Part shown: positions 51,910-60,363 of the stretch, piece after piece
Position numbering within the stretch: the stretch's first letter is position 1
How the letters are laid out: each line of letters begins with the position of its first letter
NCBI GenBank assembly: GCA_026004615.1
Contig: BPJM01000010.1
Location: 62,001 to 126,000 of the forward strand
Origin: Planctomycetota bacterium
Lineage (GTDB): Bacteria > Planctomycetota > J058 > J103
Direction of reading: 5' to 3'
DNA: 64,000 bases
The notes under the pieces: model-generated
Told to the model about the DNA's origin: nothing
Seen by the model: the letters and a program-made list of their open reading frames with translations, nothing else
Databases searched by the model: none
Program-made: the position numbers and the translations under genes

Positions 51910-52585
51910 ATGTCACGCTCCGATCGCCTCAAGTTGCTGTTGCTCGCGCTGGTGCCGGGCGGTGCGCACTTCCGGCTCCGGCGCTACCTGGTGGGGCTGG
52001 TGCTGTTCGCGCTGTTCGCCTGCGGGCTCGACGGCCTGTTTGCTCGACTGGCTGCTGGCGGGCAGCAGCCCGGCGGGACTCGGGCTCGGCGGGGCGTTGC
52101 TCGCGCTGGCGTCGCTGGGCGCGAGCGTCGCCTGGACCGTACGGGTGGTCCTGTGCAGCGACCTGGAGCTGCGCGCACGCCGCCGGGAAGACGCCATCCG
52201 CCGGGCCCTGGAGCACTATCTGCGCAGGGAGTACGCGGCCGCGCTCGAGGGGTTCGAGGCGGCCGGACGGCTCGGCCTGCAGGGCGGCGACGCCGACATC
52301 GCGTTCTTCCTCGGAGCGACCGAGGCGCGGCTCGGCAACGCCCGCGCTGCCCGGCGGCTGTTGCGCCGTGCCGCCGCCTGGGACCTGGAGGGCAAGTGGC
52401 GCCACGAGGTCGAGCGCGAGCTGTCCGCGCTCGCCGGCGGGCCGCCGATCCCACCGCCGCGCCGCACGACCGCGGCCGCGCTGCGGTTGCCGCTGCGCTC
52501 CTGGGCCACCGAGCAGGCCGAGGCAGCGGGCACGGCGGCCGGCGAGCCAGAGGGCGAGCAGCGCCCGGCCTCCGCGACGCGTTGA
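51910..52585 (+). CDS. Membrane protein with TPR-like region, one frameshift
   Basis: Joined across one extra T in the TTT run at 52039-52041, this is a 224-residue protein. The N-terminal part (VPGGAHFRLRRYLVGLVLF) resembles the short membrane-embedded domain of proteins that sit in the bilayer with two or three helices. The frame continues as LDWLLAGSSPAGLGLGGALL and VAWTVRVVLCSDLEL. The C-terminal soluble part (about 100-175) has helix pairs like tetratricopeptide repeats (RRALEHYLRREYAAALEGFEAAGRL, in two halves, then GATEARLGNARAARRLLRRA). No family name can be given. The gene is divergent from thiE and lies 112 bp before a HEAT protein on the same strand. Confidence 0.6.
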
Positions 52586-52697
52586 CGGCGGGACGGCGCC
52601 TGCGAGCTGGCGGCCAGGCGTCCGTGCGGGGCGAAGAGACCCGAGCCCGCCTCGATGGTATGGTGGTGGGGGGATTCGGAGCGAAGGGGAACCTGCG

Positions 52698-53579
52698 ATG
52701 CGCATGCGCGCTGCGGCCACGGGGATGCTGGCGCTGTTGGTCATCCTCCTCTGCTCACCGATACCGGCTCGAGCCGAGCGGATCCGACTCAAGAACGGCC
52801 GCACCGTCGAGGGCTGGATCGTCGAGGAGAACAAGGCCCAGATCGTCGTCGCGATCATCCGCGATGCGACCGTCGGCCAGCTCATCATCGACGCCACCCA
52901 GGTCGAGGAGATCGACCGCCGTCGCTTCGAGTCGCTGGAGGAGGCGCTGGCGCGGGCGCGCGCCGAGCGCGAGGCGCGCGAGCGCGAACGGCGCAGCGGC
53001 TTGCCCGCGGTGCCGACCGCCACCGCCGCTGCGGCAGAGCCACAGCCCGCGCGCGAACCCGGGGCCGGCGCCACGCCGCCGGAGCAGCGGGCGGCCGGTG
53101 CCTCGCAGGCCGAGAGCACCGAGCAGCTCTTTCCGCCGCTCACCGAAGAGGAGCAAGCCCGCGTCGCCCAGCTCATCGAGAGCCTGGGCGATACCCGGCG
53201 CGCCGGCGGCGCTGCCACCCGCCGCGAGAACGCCGAGACCGCGCTGGTCGAGATGGGCATCCGCGTCATCCCGGCGCTGACCGAGGCGCTCGGCGACCAG
53301 GCGAACGTCTACCGCCGGATGAACGCCGCCCAGGCGATCGGCCGCATCGCCGAGAAGGACCGGCGGCTGGAGCTGTACCGCGAAGCGATCTCGCAGCTCA
53401 TGAAGCTGCTGCAGGATACCCACCCCTGGGTCCGCATCGCCGCCAACGGCGCGCTGGAGCAGATCTCCGGCCAGCGCTTCGGCTATCCCAAGGAGCCGCT
53501 GAGCTGGGAGACCATCGCCGCTCCGGAGCGCGCCGCCTTCGAGAAGTGGCAGGCGTGGTGGCGCGAGCAGCGGCGCTGA
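52698..53579 (+). CDS. Exported SH3-like plus HEAT-repeat protein
   Basis: A 293-residue protein with a signal peptide (MLALLVILLCSPIPARAE). The mature protein starts with an SH3/LSm-like strand set (RIRLKNGRTVEGWIVEEN, then VEEIDRRRFESLEE), the same opening used by the DUF481 protein at 34.1 kb. A charged helix and a Pro/Ala/Glu linker follow, then HEAT repeats (ENAETALVEMGIRVIPAL, NAAQAIGRIAEKDR, HPWVRIAANGALEQISG) and a Trp-rich end (AFEKWQAWWREQRR). This layout of SH3-like plus HEAT plus terminal WxxWW is the pattern I associate with planctomycete envelope proteins. No catalytic site. ATG 52698 has AAGGGGAA upstream. It converges with folC. Confidence 0.75.
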   Translation: MRMRAAATGMLALLVILLCSPIPARAERIRLKNGRTVEGWIVEENKAQIVVAIIRDATVGQLIIDATQVEEIDRRRFESLEEALARARAEREARERERRSGLPAVPTATAAAAEPQPAREPGAGATPPEQRAAGASQAESTEQLFPPLTEEEQARVAQLIESLGDTRRAGGAATRRENAETALVEMGIRVIPALTEALGDQANVYRRMNAAQAIGRIAEKDRRLELYREAISQLMKLLQDTHPWVRIAANGALEQISGQRFGYPKEPLSWETIAAPERAAFEKWQAWWREQRR

Positions 53580-53593
53580 GCGCCCGCTCAGCG
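53574..53593. terminator. Palindrome containing both convergent stop codons
   Basis: CGCTGAGC (53574-53581) and GCTCAGCG (53586-53593) form a perfect 8-bp stem with a 4-nt loop. The TGA of the HEAT protein and the TGA of folC (TCA on +) both lie in the arms. Confidence 0.65.
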
Positions 53594-54991
53594 GCCCCCC
53601 GGGGCAGCCGCCTGCCGCAGCACCTGCCCGGCCAGGTAGACCGAGCCGCAGACGGCGATGCGCGCGCGCGGCCCGAGCGGCGCGCATAGCTCGGCGGCCG
53701 TTTCGAGCGCCTCCGCCACGCCCGGGGCCGCATGCGCGCGGAGCCCCTGCGCCGCCAGCGCCGCCGCGATCTCGGCCGGCGCGCGCTCGCGCGGGCTCGC
53801 ACACGGCGCGGCGACCGCCGCCGCAGCCCAGCCCGCCACCTCGCGTGCGATGCCGCCGAGATCCTTGTCGGCCAGCAGCCCGAGCACCACCACGAACCGA
53901 TCCTGCGGATAGACCCGCCGCAACGTGCGCCCGAACGCCGCCACCGACTCCGGGGTATGGGCCACGTCGACCACCAGCGCCGGCTCGCTCGCCACCAGCT
54001 CGAAGCGGCCGCGCAGCCGCGCATGGGCCAGCCCCGCGCGGATCGCCTCCTCGGGGATCGGCGGGAGTCCTGCCCGTGCAGCGAGCAGTTCCGCCATGGT
54101 GGCGGCCAGCGCCGCCGAGCCCGCCATCGGCTCGCCCACCATCGCGATCCGCACCCGCTCCAGCCGCCGGCGCGGCGTGAAGAGATCGGCCAGGGTGCCG
54201 CCCGGTCCCAGCGCAACCACCCTGCCCTCCAGCGCCGCGGGCGCGGCCAGCACCGGCGCGGCCAGCGCCTGGGCCTGCTCGCGGATCACGGCGAGCGCCG
54301 CGGCCGGCAGCCGGCCGAGCACCACCGGCACCCCGGGCTTGATGATCCCCGCCTTCTCGGCGGCGATCTGCTCGATCGTGTCCCCGAGCACCTGGGTATG
54401 CTCGCGCTCGATGGCGGTGATCGCGCTCAGCTGCGCCTGCACCGCGTTGGTCGCGTCCAGTCGCCCGCCGAGTCCGACCTCCAGCACCGCCGCCCGCACC
54501 CCGGCGGCGCGGAACACCACCAGCGCCATCGCGGTCACGAGCTCGAAAAAGGTCGGTGGCGGCGCCCCCTCCGCTGCGAGCGCCGCCAGCGCGGGCTCCA
54601 GCTGGGCGAACGCCGCGCCGAGCATCGCGGGGTCTGCCGGGCGGCCCCCGATCTGGATCCGCTCTCCCAGCTCCACCACGTGCGGCGAGAGGTAGACCCC
54701 GGTGCGCACTCCCGCCGCCTCGAGGATCGCGCCCAGCATGGCGGCGGTCGTGCCCTTGCCCTTGGAGCCTGCGATGTGAGCGATCGCCACCGCGCGCTGG
54801 GGCTCGCCGAGCAGCGCGAGCAGCCGCCGCATCCGCTCCAGGTCGAAGCGCCGCAACTGCGCCGCGCTCAGCGCCTGCCGCTCGTAGTCGGTGGCGGTGC
54901 GCACGTACTGGAGGAAGCGTTCGTAGCCGCCCGCCTCCGCGCCTCCATGGGCGCCCGGCGGCCCGCCGCTGGAACCTCCGCGCTCGGCCAT
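53588..54991 (-). CDS. folC: Folylpolyglutamate synthase / dihydrofolate synthase
   Basis: A 467-residue Mur-ligase-family enzyme. The P-loop is G75-S-K-G-K-G-T in IAGSKGKGTTAAML, followed by the FolC marker VYLSPHVVELGERI, FFELVTAMAL, LEVGLGGRLDATNAV, the KAGIIKPGVPVV loop whose lysine is carbamylated in the family, and the C-terminal domain with VVDVAHTPESVAAF. It adds glutamate to folates and, in most bacteria, also joins dihydropteroate to glutamate. Length is a little above typical because of an N-terminal Gly/Ala tail of 20 residues. ATG 54991 has GAGGT 5 nt upstream. The gene is monocistronic between a convergent HEAT gene and a divergent amidotransferase. Confidence 0.95.
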   Translation of the reverse strand: MAERGGSSGGPPGAHGGAEAGGYERFLQYVRTATDYERQALSAAQLRRFDLERMRRLLALLGEPQRAVAIAHIAGSKGKGTTAAMLGAILEAAGVRTGVYLSPHVVELGERIQIGGRPADPAMLGAAFAQLEPALAALAAEGAPPPTFFELVTAMALVVFRAAGVRAAVLEVGLGGRLDATNAVQAQLSAITAIEREHTQVLGDTIEQIAAEKAGIIKPGVPVVLGRLPAAALAVIREQAQALAAPVLAAPAALEGRVVALGPGGTLADLFTPRRRLERVRIAMVGEPMAGSAALAATMAELLAARAGLPPIPEEAIRAGLAHARLRGRFELVASEPALVVDVAHTPESVAAFGRTLRRVYPQDRFVVVLGLLADKDLGGIAREVAGWAAAAVAAPCASPRERAPAEIAAALAAQGLRAHAAPGVAEALETAAELCAPLGPRARIAVCGSVYLAGQVLRQAAAPGGR

Positions 54992-55126
54992 GGGTACCTC
55001 GCTCCGGTCGGCCGCCGCGCGCCCGTGGAACCCTTTCCCATCCCGCGCCCGGCGCCCGGTCAGACATACCAGCTCCGCGGCCGATCGGATATAGTGTCGG
55101 CCCGGACCCTGGCTCCGGAGCACCCG

Positions 55127-55909
55127 ATGGATCGCCCGCCGGTCGGGATCGCCATGGACCACGCCGCCGAGCCGCCGCGTGCCATGTTGCGCGATGCCTA
55201 CTACGAGGCGGTCTGGGCGGCGGGCGGGCTGCCGCTGCTGCTGCCGCCGCTCGGGGAGCAGCCCCGGGCGGCGCGCGCCCTGCTCGAGCGGGTGCGGGCG
55301 CTGCTGGTGCCGGGCGGGGACGACTACCACCCCGCGCTGTGGGGGGAGTCGATCGTGCACCCGAGCTGCACCCTGGTCACCGCGCGCCGGCAGGCAGCGG
55401 ACCTGGCGCTGCTCGCGGCCGCGCTCGCGCGCGGGCTGCCGCTGCTCGCCATCTGCGCCGGCATGCAGGCGCTGAACGTCGTCCGCGGCGGCAGCGTGAT
55501 CCAGGACCTGGCGGCGCTCGCACCCTCGGCGCAGCCCCACCGCGCGCCCGCGGGCGAGGCGGGGCTCCGGCATCCGGTCCTGATCGAAGCGGACAGCCTG
55601 CTCGGGCGGCTGGGTCTGCCCCCGCGCCTGGAGGTCAACTCCTGCCACCACCAGGCGTGCGGGCGGCTGGGCAGCGGGCTGCGCGCCGTGGCGCGGGCCC
55701 CCGACGGCGTCGTCGAGGCGATCGAAGACCCGCGCCTGCCGTTCGCCCTCGGCGTGCAGTGGCACCCCGAGAAGCTGCTGGACGAGCCGGCGCACCGGGC
55801 GCTGTTCGAGGGGCTGTGCGCGGCGGCCGCGGGCCCGGCTCGCCCGCCACTGGCCGCGGCGCGGGCGGAGCGGGCCTCGGGTCCAGGCGGGAGGAGCGAG
55901 CGTGGGTGA
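55127..55909 (+). CDS. Class I glutamine-amidotransferase-like peptidase (PuuD-type)
   Basis: A 260-residue peptidase of the C26 family. The nucleophile elbow is AICAGMQALN (Cys110), the dyad partner is QWHPE (His213, Glu215), and the LLVPGGDDYHP loop and HHQACGR segment are typical of gamma-glutamyl-gamma-aminobutyrate hydrolases. It splits gamma-glutamyl amides, for example in polyamine breakdown; the exact substrate is unknown here. A TATAGT at 55090-55095 may be the -10 box, and CCGGAG precedes the ATG at 55127. The next gene overlaps by 8 bp, so the pair is coupled although the partner is a membrane protein. Confidence 0.88.
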   Translation: MDRPPVGIAMDHAAEPPRAMLRDAYYEAVWAAGGLPLLLPPLGEQPRAARALLERVRALLVPGGDDYHPALWGESIVHPSCTLVTARRQAADLALLAAALARGLPLLAICAGMQALNVVRGGSVIQDLAALAPSAQPHRAPAGEAGLRHPVLIEADSLLGRLGLPPRLEVNSCHHQACGRLGSGLRAVARAPDGVVEAIEDPRLPFALGVQWHPEKLLDEPAHRALFEGLCAAAAGPARPPLAAARAERASGPGGRSERG

Positions 55910-57143
55910 GGCACGGCGAGCAGCGCACCGCCCGCGCTCCGCCGCCGGAGAACCGGCGGTCCGCGCCGCCGAGCTGCAGCGCCTGTTCTTCATGGTGGTG
56001 CTGCTGGTGGGCGCGCTCGCGGTCTTCCTCGCCATCTCGGAGGCGCTCACCGAGCCGCCGCCCGCCCCCGCCCGCCCCGCCGATGCGCCCGCCGCCGGCG
56101 AGCAGGAGGCGCTCACGCGCGAGCAGGCCGAACGGATGCAGCGGCTCGAACGCGCGCTCGCCGAGGCCCGGCGCGCCCACGGGCTGCCCGAACCCGAGCC
56201 GTACCTTCCGGCCGGGGTCGCGGAGCCCACCGCCACCGCCGAGCCCGTGGCGGGCGAGCCGATCCCGCTCGACCACGGGCTGCTGCAGTGGGTGGAGGAC
56301 GGCACCGAGGAGCGCGAGAGTGCGCCGCTGCACCACCTGATGCGCTACGTGCTGTCGCGCACGCGCGAGCAGCTGCTCGCCGAGGTCGACCCCGATCGCA
56401 CGCTGCCGCGCACCCGCCTGATCAAGGACGCCTACGATCCCGAGGAGGCGGCGCGCGTGATCGAGTTCGTGCGCACCCACCGCGGCAGCGTCTTCTCGGT
56501 CAAGGGCCACCTGCTCGACATGTACCCGCGCGCGGTCCCGCATCCGCGCTCGCCGGTGCCGCTGGTCTACGAGGCCTACGTCGCCGACAAGAACCAGCAG
56601 GTCTGGCTGGTGATCGCGCTGGACAAGGTCCAGGAGCTCCAGCCGGGCAAGGATCTGGTGCACGCGGTGGGGCCGCTGTTCAAGCTGCTCAAGGTCGAGA
56701 CCCGCGACCCCGATCCGAACAAGCGCTACAAGGGCTTTCCGGTGATCATCAGCCCACCGCTCACCCGGATCGAGCCCCCGCCGGTGCAGCCGCCGAGCTG
56801 GCGGCAGAACCCGATCGGGCTGATCGGGGTGGCGGCGTTCGCGATCGTGCTGGCACTGGTGGTCGGCCACTATCTCTGGCAGCGGCGCCGCCCGCCGCCG
56901 CCGCCGCGGCCGCGGCGCGCACTGGACAACGACCGGCTGCGGCAGCTCGACCGGACCCGGCGGCTCGCAGGCGGGGCGCAGGACCGCGGGACGGCACCCG
57001 AAGCGGCGGTTGCGGGGCCGCCCGTGCCCGCCGCAGGCGGTGCCGCCGGCTCCGAGGCCCCCGGCGCCGCGCCGCCGGGCGGAGCCACCCAGGAGCGCGA
57101 GGCCGGATCGTCCGCACACGAGCTACCGCCGCCGCCCGGCTGA
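55902..57143 (+). CDS. Two-pass membrane protein of unknown function
   Basis: A 413-residue protein with two membrane helices: one near 27-47 (RLFFMVVLLVGALAVFLAI) and one near 306-326 (LIGVAAFAIVLALVVGHYLW). The loop between them, about 250 residues, is soluble and holds a charged helix (EQAERMQRLERALAEA), a conserved-looking alpha/beta part (SVFSVKGHLLDMYP, PLVYEAYVADKNQQVWLVIALDK) and a beta stretch (RYKGFPVIISPPLTRI). The tail is Pro/Arg/Ala-rich. Topology predicts the loop outside the cytoplasm. I do not recognise a family. GTG 55902 overlaps the amidotransferase stop and has GGAGGAG upstream. It precedes a HEAT-like anchored protein by 55 bp. Confidence 0.65.
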   Translation: MGEARRAAHRPRSAAGEPAVRAAELQRLFFMVVLLVGALAVFLAISEALTEPPPAPARPADAPAAGEQEALTREQAERMQRLERALAEARRAHGLPEPEPYLPAGVAEPTATAEPVAGEPIPLDHGLLQWVEDGTEERESAPLHHLMRYVLSRTREQLLAEVDPDRTLPRTRLIKDAYDPEEAARVIEFVRTHRGSVFSVKGHLLDMYPRAVPHPRSPVPLVYEAYVADKNQQVWLVIALDKVQELQPGKDLVHAVGPLFKLLKVETRDPDPNKRYKGFPVIISPPLTRIEPPPVQPPSWRQNPIGLIGVAAFAIVLALVVGHYLWQRRRPPPPPRPRRALDNDRLRQLDRTRRLAGGAQDRGTAPEAAVAGPPVPAAGGAAGSEAPGAAPPGGATQEREAGSSAHELPPPPG

Positions 57144-57198
57144 GAGCGCTACGGCGGGGGTGCACGGGGGGCGCGAGCGCAGCGAGCGGAGCGAGGCC

Positions 57199-58122
57199 AT
57201 GGTGCAGCTACAGGCCGAGGATGGGGAGCCACCGGCGCGGCCGGGCCGCGGCCGGCGCTGGCGATGGGCGCTGGCGCTGGGGGCGTTGCTCGCAGTGGCG
57301 GCAGCCCTGCTGTGGTGGCAGCAGCGTGCGCTGCTGCTGGAGGTCTATGCGTGGCAGCTCGGCCGCGAGCTGCCGCCGGCGGCCTGGGTCCCGGCGGCGC
57401 GCCGCCTCGCCGAGCTCGATCCCGCAGGCGCACGCGCCCTGCGCCTGCAGGGTGCGGCGCGCCTGCGCTGGCTGCTCGCGAACGGGCCGCCGGGGCCCTC
57501 CCCGGCCGCCGCCGCGCCCGCAGCCGAGGCCGGCGCCGGCGCCCAGCCGGGTGCGGCAGGCGCCCCGGCGCTGGCGGACGAGGCGCTCGGCGAGGCCGAG
57601 ATCGCACGCCGCGTCGCGCGAAATGTGCGCGGGGCGCAGGCGCGCATCGCCGAGGCGGTCGCCCTCTGTGCCAGCCACCCGCAGCTCGCGCGCGAGGCGC
57701 TGTTGCAGGCGGACGATCCCGCAGTGCTGCGGCGCGCGGCGGAATGGCTCGCGGCGACCGGCGAGCGCCGGTACCTGCCCTGGCTGCTCGAGGCGCTCGC
57801 GCGGCCGGCCCCGGCCGGGGCGGCGCTGTTCATCTACGGCGCGGCGGCGCGGCTGGCGCGCGGGGACGGCGAGGCAACCGCCGCGGTGCTGCGCGCCGCG
57901 CTGGCGCGGCCGCAGCTGCGCCAGCGCGCGCTCATGTTCGCCACCGAGGTGGGGCCGCCCGCCGTACCGCCGCTGGCGGAGCTGCTGGACGACCGCCAGC
58001 TCGAGCCGGTGCAACGCGCGCAGGTAGTGGGGGCGCTGGAGCGCATCACCGGCGCGCGGCACGGCGGGGACGCCGCCGCCTGGAAGGCGTGGTACCAGGC
58101 GCACGCCGCCTCCGGACGCTGA
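57199..58122 (+). CDS. Membrane-anchored HEAT-like protein
   Basis: A 307-residue protein with one N-terminal membrane helix (about 25-42), a linker rich in Ala and Gly, and a helical solenoid in the second half (ALLQADDPAVLRRAAEWLAATGE, in two parts, DGEATAAVLRAALARPQLRQRAL, in two parts, and VPPLAELLDDRQLEPVQRAQVV). The ending VGALERITGARHGGDAAAWKAWYQAH closely resembles the Trp-containing C-terminus of other HEAT proteins here. It probably lies in the periplasm as a scaffold. ATG 57199 with GGAGCGAGG upstream. It is the last gene before a promoter-like sequence, and likely shares a transcript with the two upstream genes. Confidence 0.65.
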   Translation: MVQLQAEDGEPPARPGRGRRWRWALALGALLAVAAALLWWQQRALLLEVYAWQLGRELPPAAWVPAARRLAELDPAGARALRLQGAARLRWLLANGPPGPSPAAAAPAAEAGAGAQPGAAGAPALADEALGEAEIARRVARNVRGAQARIAEAVALCASHPQLAREALLQADDPAVLRRAAEWLAATGERRYLPWLLEALARPAPAGAALFIYGAAARLARGDGEATAAVLRAALARPQLRQRALMFATEVGPPAVPPLAELLDDRQLEPVQRAQVVGALERITGARHGGDAAAWKAWYQAHAASGR

Positions 58123-58162
58123 GCGAGCGGCGCAGCGAAGGCCGGCGTCGCCGCAGGCGCGC

Positions 58163-58190
58163 TTGACGCGCGGCCGGCATCCCTTAGGAT
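58163..58190 (+). promoter_or_regulatory. Promoter before the GspE-N-like protein
   Basis: TTGACG at 58163-58168, a 16-nt spacer, and TAGGAT at 58185-58190. The -10 covers an ATG at 58189, so translation more likely starts at the ATG at 58240. Confidence 0.5.
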
Positions 58191-58239
58191 GCCCGCTCCG
58201 GCGCGCCGCCTGGGATGGTGCGGCGCAGCCGCCCTCGCC

Positions 58240-58929
58240 ATGCTGGAGGTCTGGGGCGTGCACAACCCTGCCGAGGTCTTCCTGGAGATCGCGCGTGCGA
58301 AACAGCTGCTCTCCGACCGGCAGCTCGCGGAGCTGCGGGACGAGATCGCCCAGGCGACGGGCGGTCAGCTCGTACTCGTGCAGCGGCTGTGCCTGGAGCG
58401 CGGCTGGCTCGACGGCGCGCAGGTCCGCGCGCTCGACCGCGCCGTGCACTACTACGTCGTGCGCAAGGCGGACAAGCTCTACGGGCGAATCGCGGTAGAA
58501 CGCGGCTTCGTCGCCGCCGATGTGGTGCGCAACTGCCTCAACAAGCAGCGCCGCGACTACGAGCGGCGCCGGACGCTCGTGCGGCTGTCCAGGCTGCTGC
58601 ACGGTCTGGACGCGATCTCGCCCGAGCAGGACGCGGCGGTCCGCGCCGCGGTCATCGCGCGGCTCGTGCCGGAGGAACCGGCAGACGAGCGGGAGCCGGC
58701 GGCGGCGCACCCGCCGCGGCAAGCGGCGCGGGCGCCGCGGGCCGCCAGCGCCCCCGGGCCCGCCAGCGGCGGTGCTGCGGCGCCGCGTCGGCCGCAGGGC
58801 GCTCCCACCGCTGCCTCCGGCCGGCGGCGAGGCGCCGCGAGCGCGCCTGACAGCAGCGCAGCCGTCAAGGCGCCGCTCGCCCCGCCCCGCCCGGCCGCAG
58901 TTCGCTCCGCGCGCCGCCGCAGCCGCTGA
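58240..58929 (+). CDS. Protein with repeated GspE-N/MshEN-like segments, unknown function
   Basis: A 229-residue protein. Residues about 5-120 contain two similar helix-turn segments (AKQLLSDRQLAELRDEIAQ with LCLERGWLDGAQVRALDRAV, then YGRIAVERGFVAADVVRNCLNKQ) of the form seen at the N-terminus of type II secretion and pilus ATPases (MshEN), where tandem pieces can bind cyclic di-GMP. The rest is a Pro/Ala/Arg-rich tail, likely disordered. The neighbouring kinase at 59.1 kb opens with the same kind of segments (LGYLAIQAEFINLAELKWCLQVQ and VMVKEGYLSQRDLEYL). A link to cyclic di-GMP or kinase assembly is inference. The start is moved to ATG 58240 because the upstream ATG lies inside the probable -10 box. 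Confidence 0.6.
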   Translation: MLEVWGVHNPAEVFLEIARAKQLLSDRQLAELRDEIAQATGGQLVLVQRLCLERGWLDGAQVRALDRAVHYYVVRKADKLYGRIAVERGFVAADVVRNCLNKQRRDYERRRTLVRLSRLLHGLDAISPEQDAAVRAAVIARLVPEEPADEREPAAAHPPRQAARAPRAASAPGPASGGAAAPRRPQGAPTAASGRRRGAASAPDSSAAVKAPLAPPRPAAVRSARRRSR

Positions 58930-59132
58930 GGGCGGGCGCGGGACCGGCGGCCGTCCGCCCCGCTCCCCGGCGCGAGCCGGGGGGGGCGGGTGCCCTGGCT
59001 TGCCACGAGCGCTGCGTTTTGCTATCCAGGGGTCCTGTCCGCGCTCTCAGCCTCGCGGCGGCGGGGCGGGGGGCGCAGTGCCCGTGGCAGGGGTGGGCGG
59101 GGCCAAGCGCGAGCCCACACAGGAGGTGGACC

Positions 59133-60347
59133 GTGGTCTCGTCCGGCAGCCGCAGTACCGCGATCGGACGGCACATGGCACCAGCGGCGGTCGACGATCT
59201 CAAGCTCGGCTATCTCGCGATCCAGGCCGAGTTCATCAACCTGGCGGAGCTCAAGTGGTGCCTCCAGGTGCAGGCGGAATCCGCCCCCCCGCCGCCGCTG
59301 GGCCGCGTGATGGTCAAGGAGGGCTACCTCAGCCAGCGCGACCTGGAATACCTCTACATGCTCTATGCCGCGCGCCAGCAGCGCAGCGACCCGGCCGATC
59401 CGCTCCTGCAGGCGCAGGAGCTGACCATCGAGCGCATCGAACGGGCGGTGGTGGCGCGCCTGGGCCGCTCGCTGCGGGCCGGACGGTTCGGCCGCTTCAA
59501 GATCCTCGGCCAGGTGGGCCGCGGCGGCATGGGACTGGTCGTCAAGGCCCAGGATGGCGACGAGCCGCAGCCGGTGTGCCTCAAGCTGCTCGTCGGCAGC
59601 GGGGTCGCCACCGTCAAGGACATCGAGCGCTTCAAGAAAGAGGCGGCCATCATGGCCCAGGTCCGCCATCCCAACATCGTGCAGATCTTCGATGTGGGGC
59701 GGGAGAAGGGCCTGGACTACATCGTGATGGAGTTTATCGACGGCGAGTCGCTCGCCCAGCTGATCGACAAGCGCATCCCGACCGTCGAAGAGGTGCTGGA
59801 GGTCGGCCGCGAGATCGCCGAGGCGCTGGAGTTCATCCACCGCCGCGGGATCTTCCACCGCGATCTCAAGCCCGCCAACATCATGATCGAGCGCAGCGGG
59901 CGCGCGGTGCTGATGGACTTCGGGCTCGCGGTGTTCGACAAGTTCGAGATCGACCGGCCCCGCACCGGTTCGGTCGGCACGCCCCAGTACCAGCCGCCGG
60001 AGCAGGCCGAGGTGGGGGGCCGGTACGGCAAGATCGGGCCCTATTCGGACGTCTACGGTCTCGGCGCCACCATGTACCACCTGCTGACGGGCGCCGCACC
60101 CTTCCAGGGTACCGACCGCGCCGAGATCCGGCGGCTGGTGCTGGAGGTGGAGCCGCCCTCGCCGCGCCAGCTCAACAAGTCCATCCCGCCCGAGGTGGAC
60201 CTGTTCATCCGCAAGGCCATGGCGAAGCGCCCCCAGGATCGGATCCAGACCCCGGGCCACGCCGCCCGCATCCTCGAGCGGCTGCTCGCGCGCCTGCGCA
60301 AGGAGCGCGGCGAGGACCGCCCGGCGCGCCGCACCTGGTTCGGCTAG
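59133..60347 (+). CDS. Ser/Thr protein kinase with N-terminal GspE-N-like module
   Basis: A 404-residue Hanks-type kinase. Residues 1-100 carry two MshEN-like segments shared with the preceding protein. The kinase domain runs from about 120 to 385: glycine loop GQVGRGGMGLVVK, the phosphate-binding lysine in VCLKLLVG, an Glu in the alpha-C helix (KKEAAIM), catalytic loop H242-R-D244-L-K-P-A-N, DFG with Asp262 (MDFGLAV), and activation-segment end GTPQYQPPEQA. All catalytic residues are present, so it should be active. There is no membrane segment. A PP2C phosphatase at 38.9 kb could act on the same targets. The GTG at 59133 has a textbook AGGAGGT; the upstream open frame is ignored. Confidence 0.93.
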   Translation: MVSSGSRSTAIGRHMAPAAVDDLKLGYLAIQAEFINLAELKWCLQVQAESAPPPPLGRVMVKEGYLSQRDLEYLYMLYAARQQRSDPADPLLQAQELTIERIERAVVARLGRSLRAGRFGRFKILGQVGRGGMGLVVKAQDGDEPQPVCLKLLVGSGVATVKDIERFKKEAAIMAQVRHPNIVQIFDVGREKGLDYIVMEFIDGESLAQLIDKRIPTVEEVLEVGREIAEALEFIHRRGIFHRDLKPANIMIERSGRAVLMDFGLAVFDKFEIDRPRTGSVGTPQYQPPEQAEVGGRYGKIGPYSDVYGLGATMYHLLTGAAPFQGTDRAEIRRLVLEVEPPSPRQLNKSIPPEVDLFIRKAMAKRPQDRIQTPGHAARILERLLARLRKERGEDRPARRTWFG

Positions 60348-60363
60348 TCCCCGCGCCGGCCCG

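Noticed and set aside
58189..58239. Upstream ATG of the GspE-N-like protein
   Set aside because: It overlaps a plausible -10 hexamer (TAGGAT) of a TTGACG promoter; the ATG at 58240 fits better.
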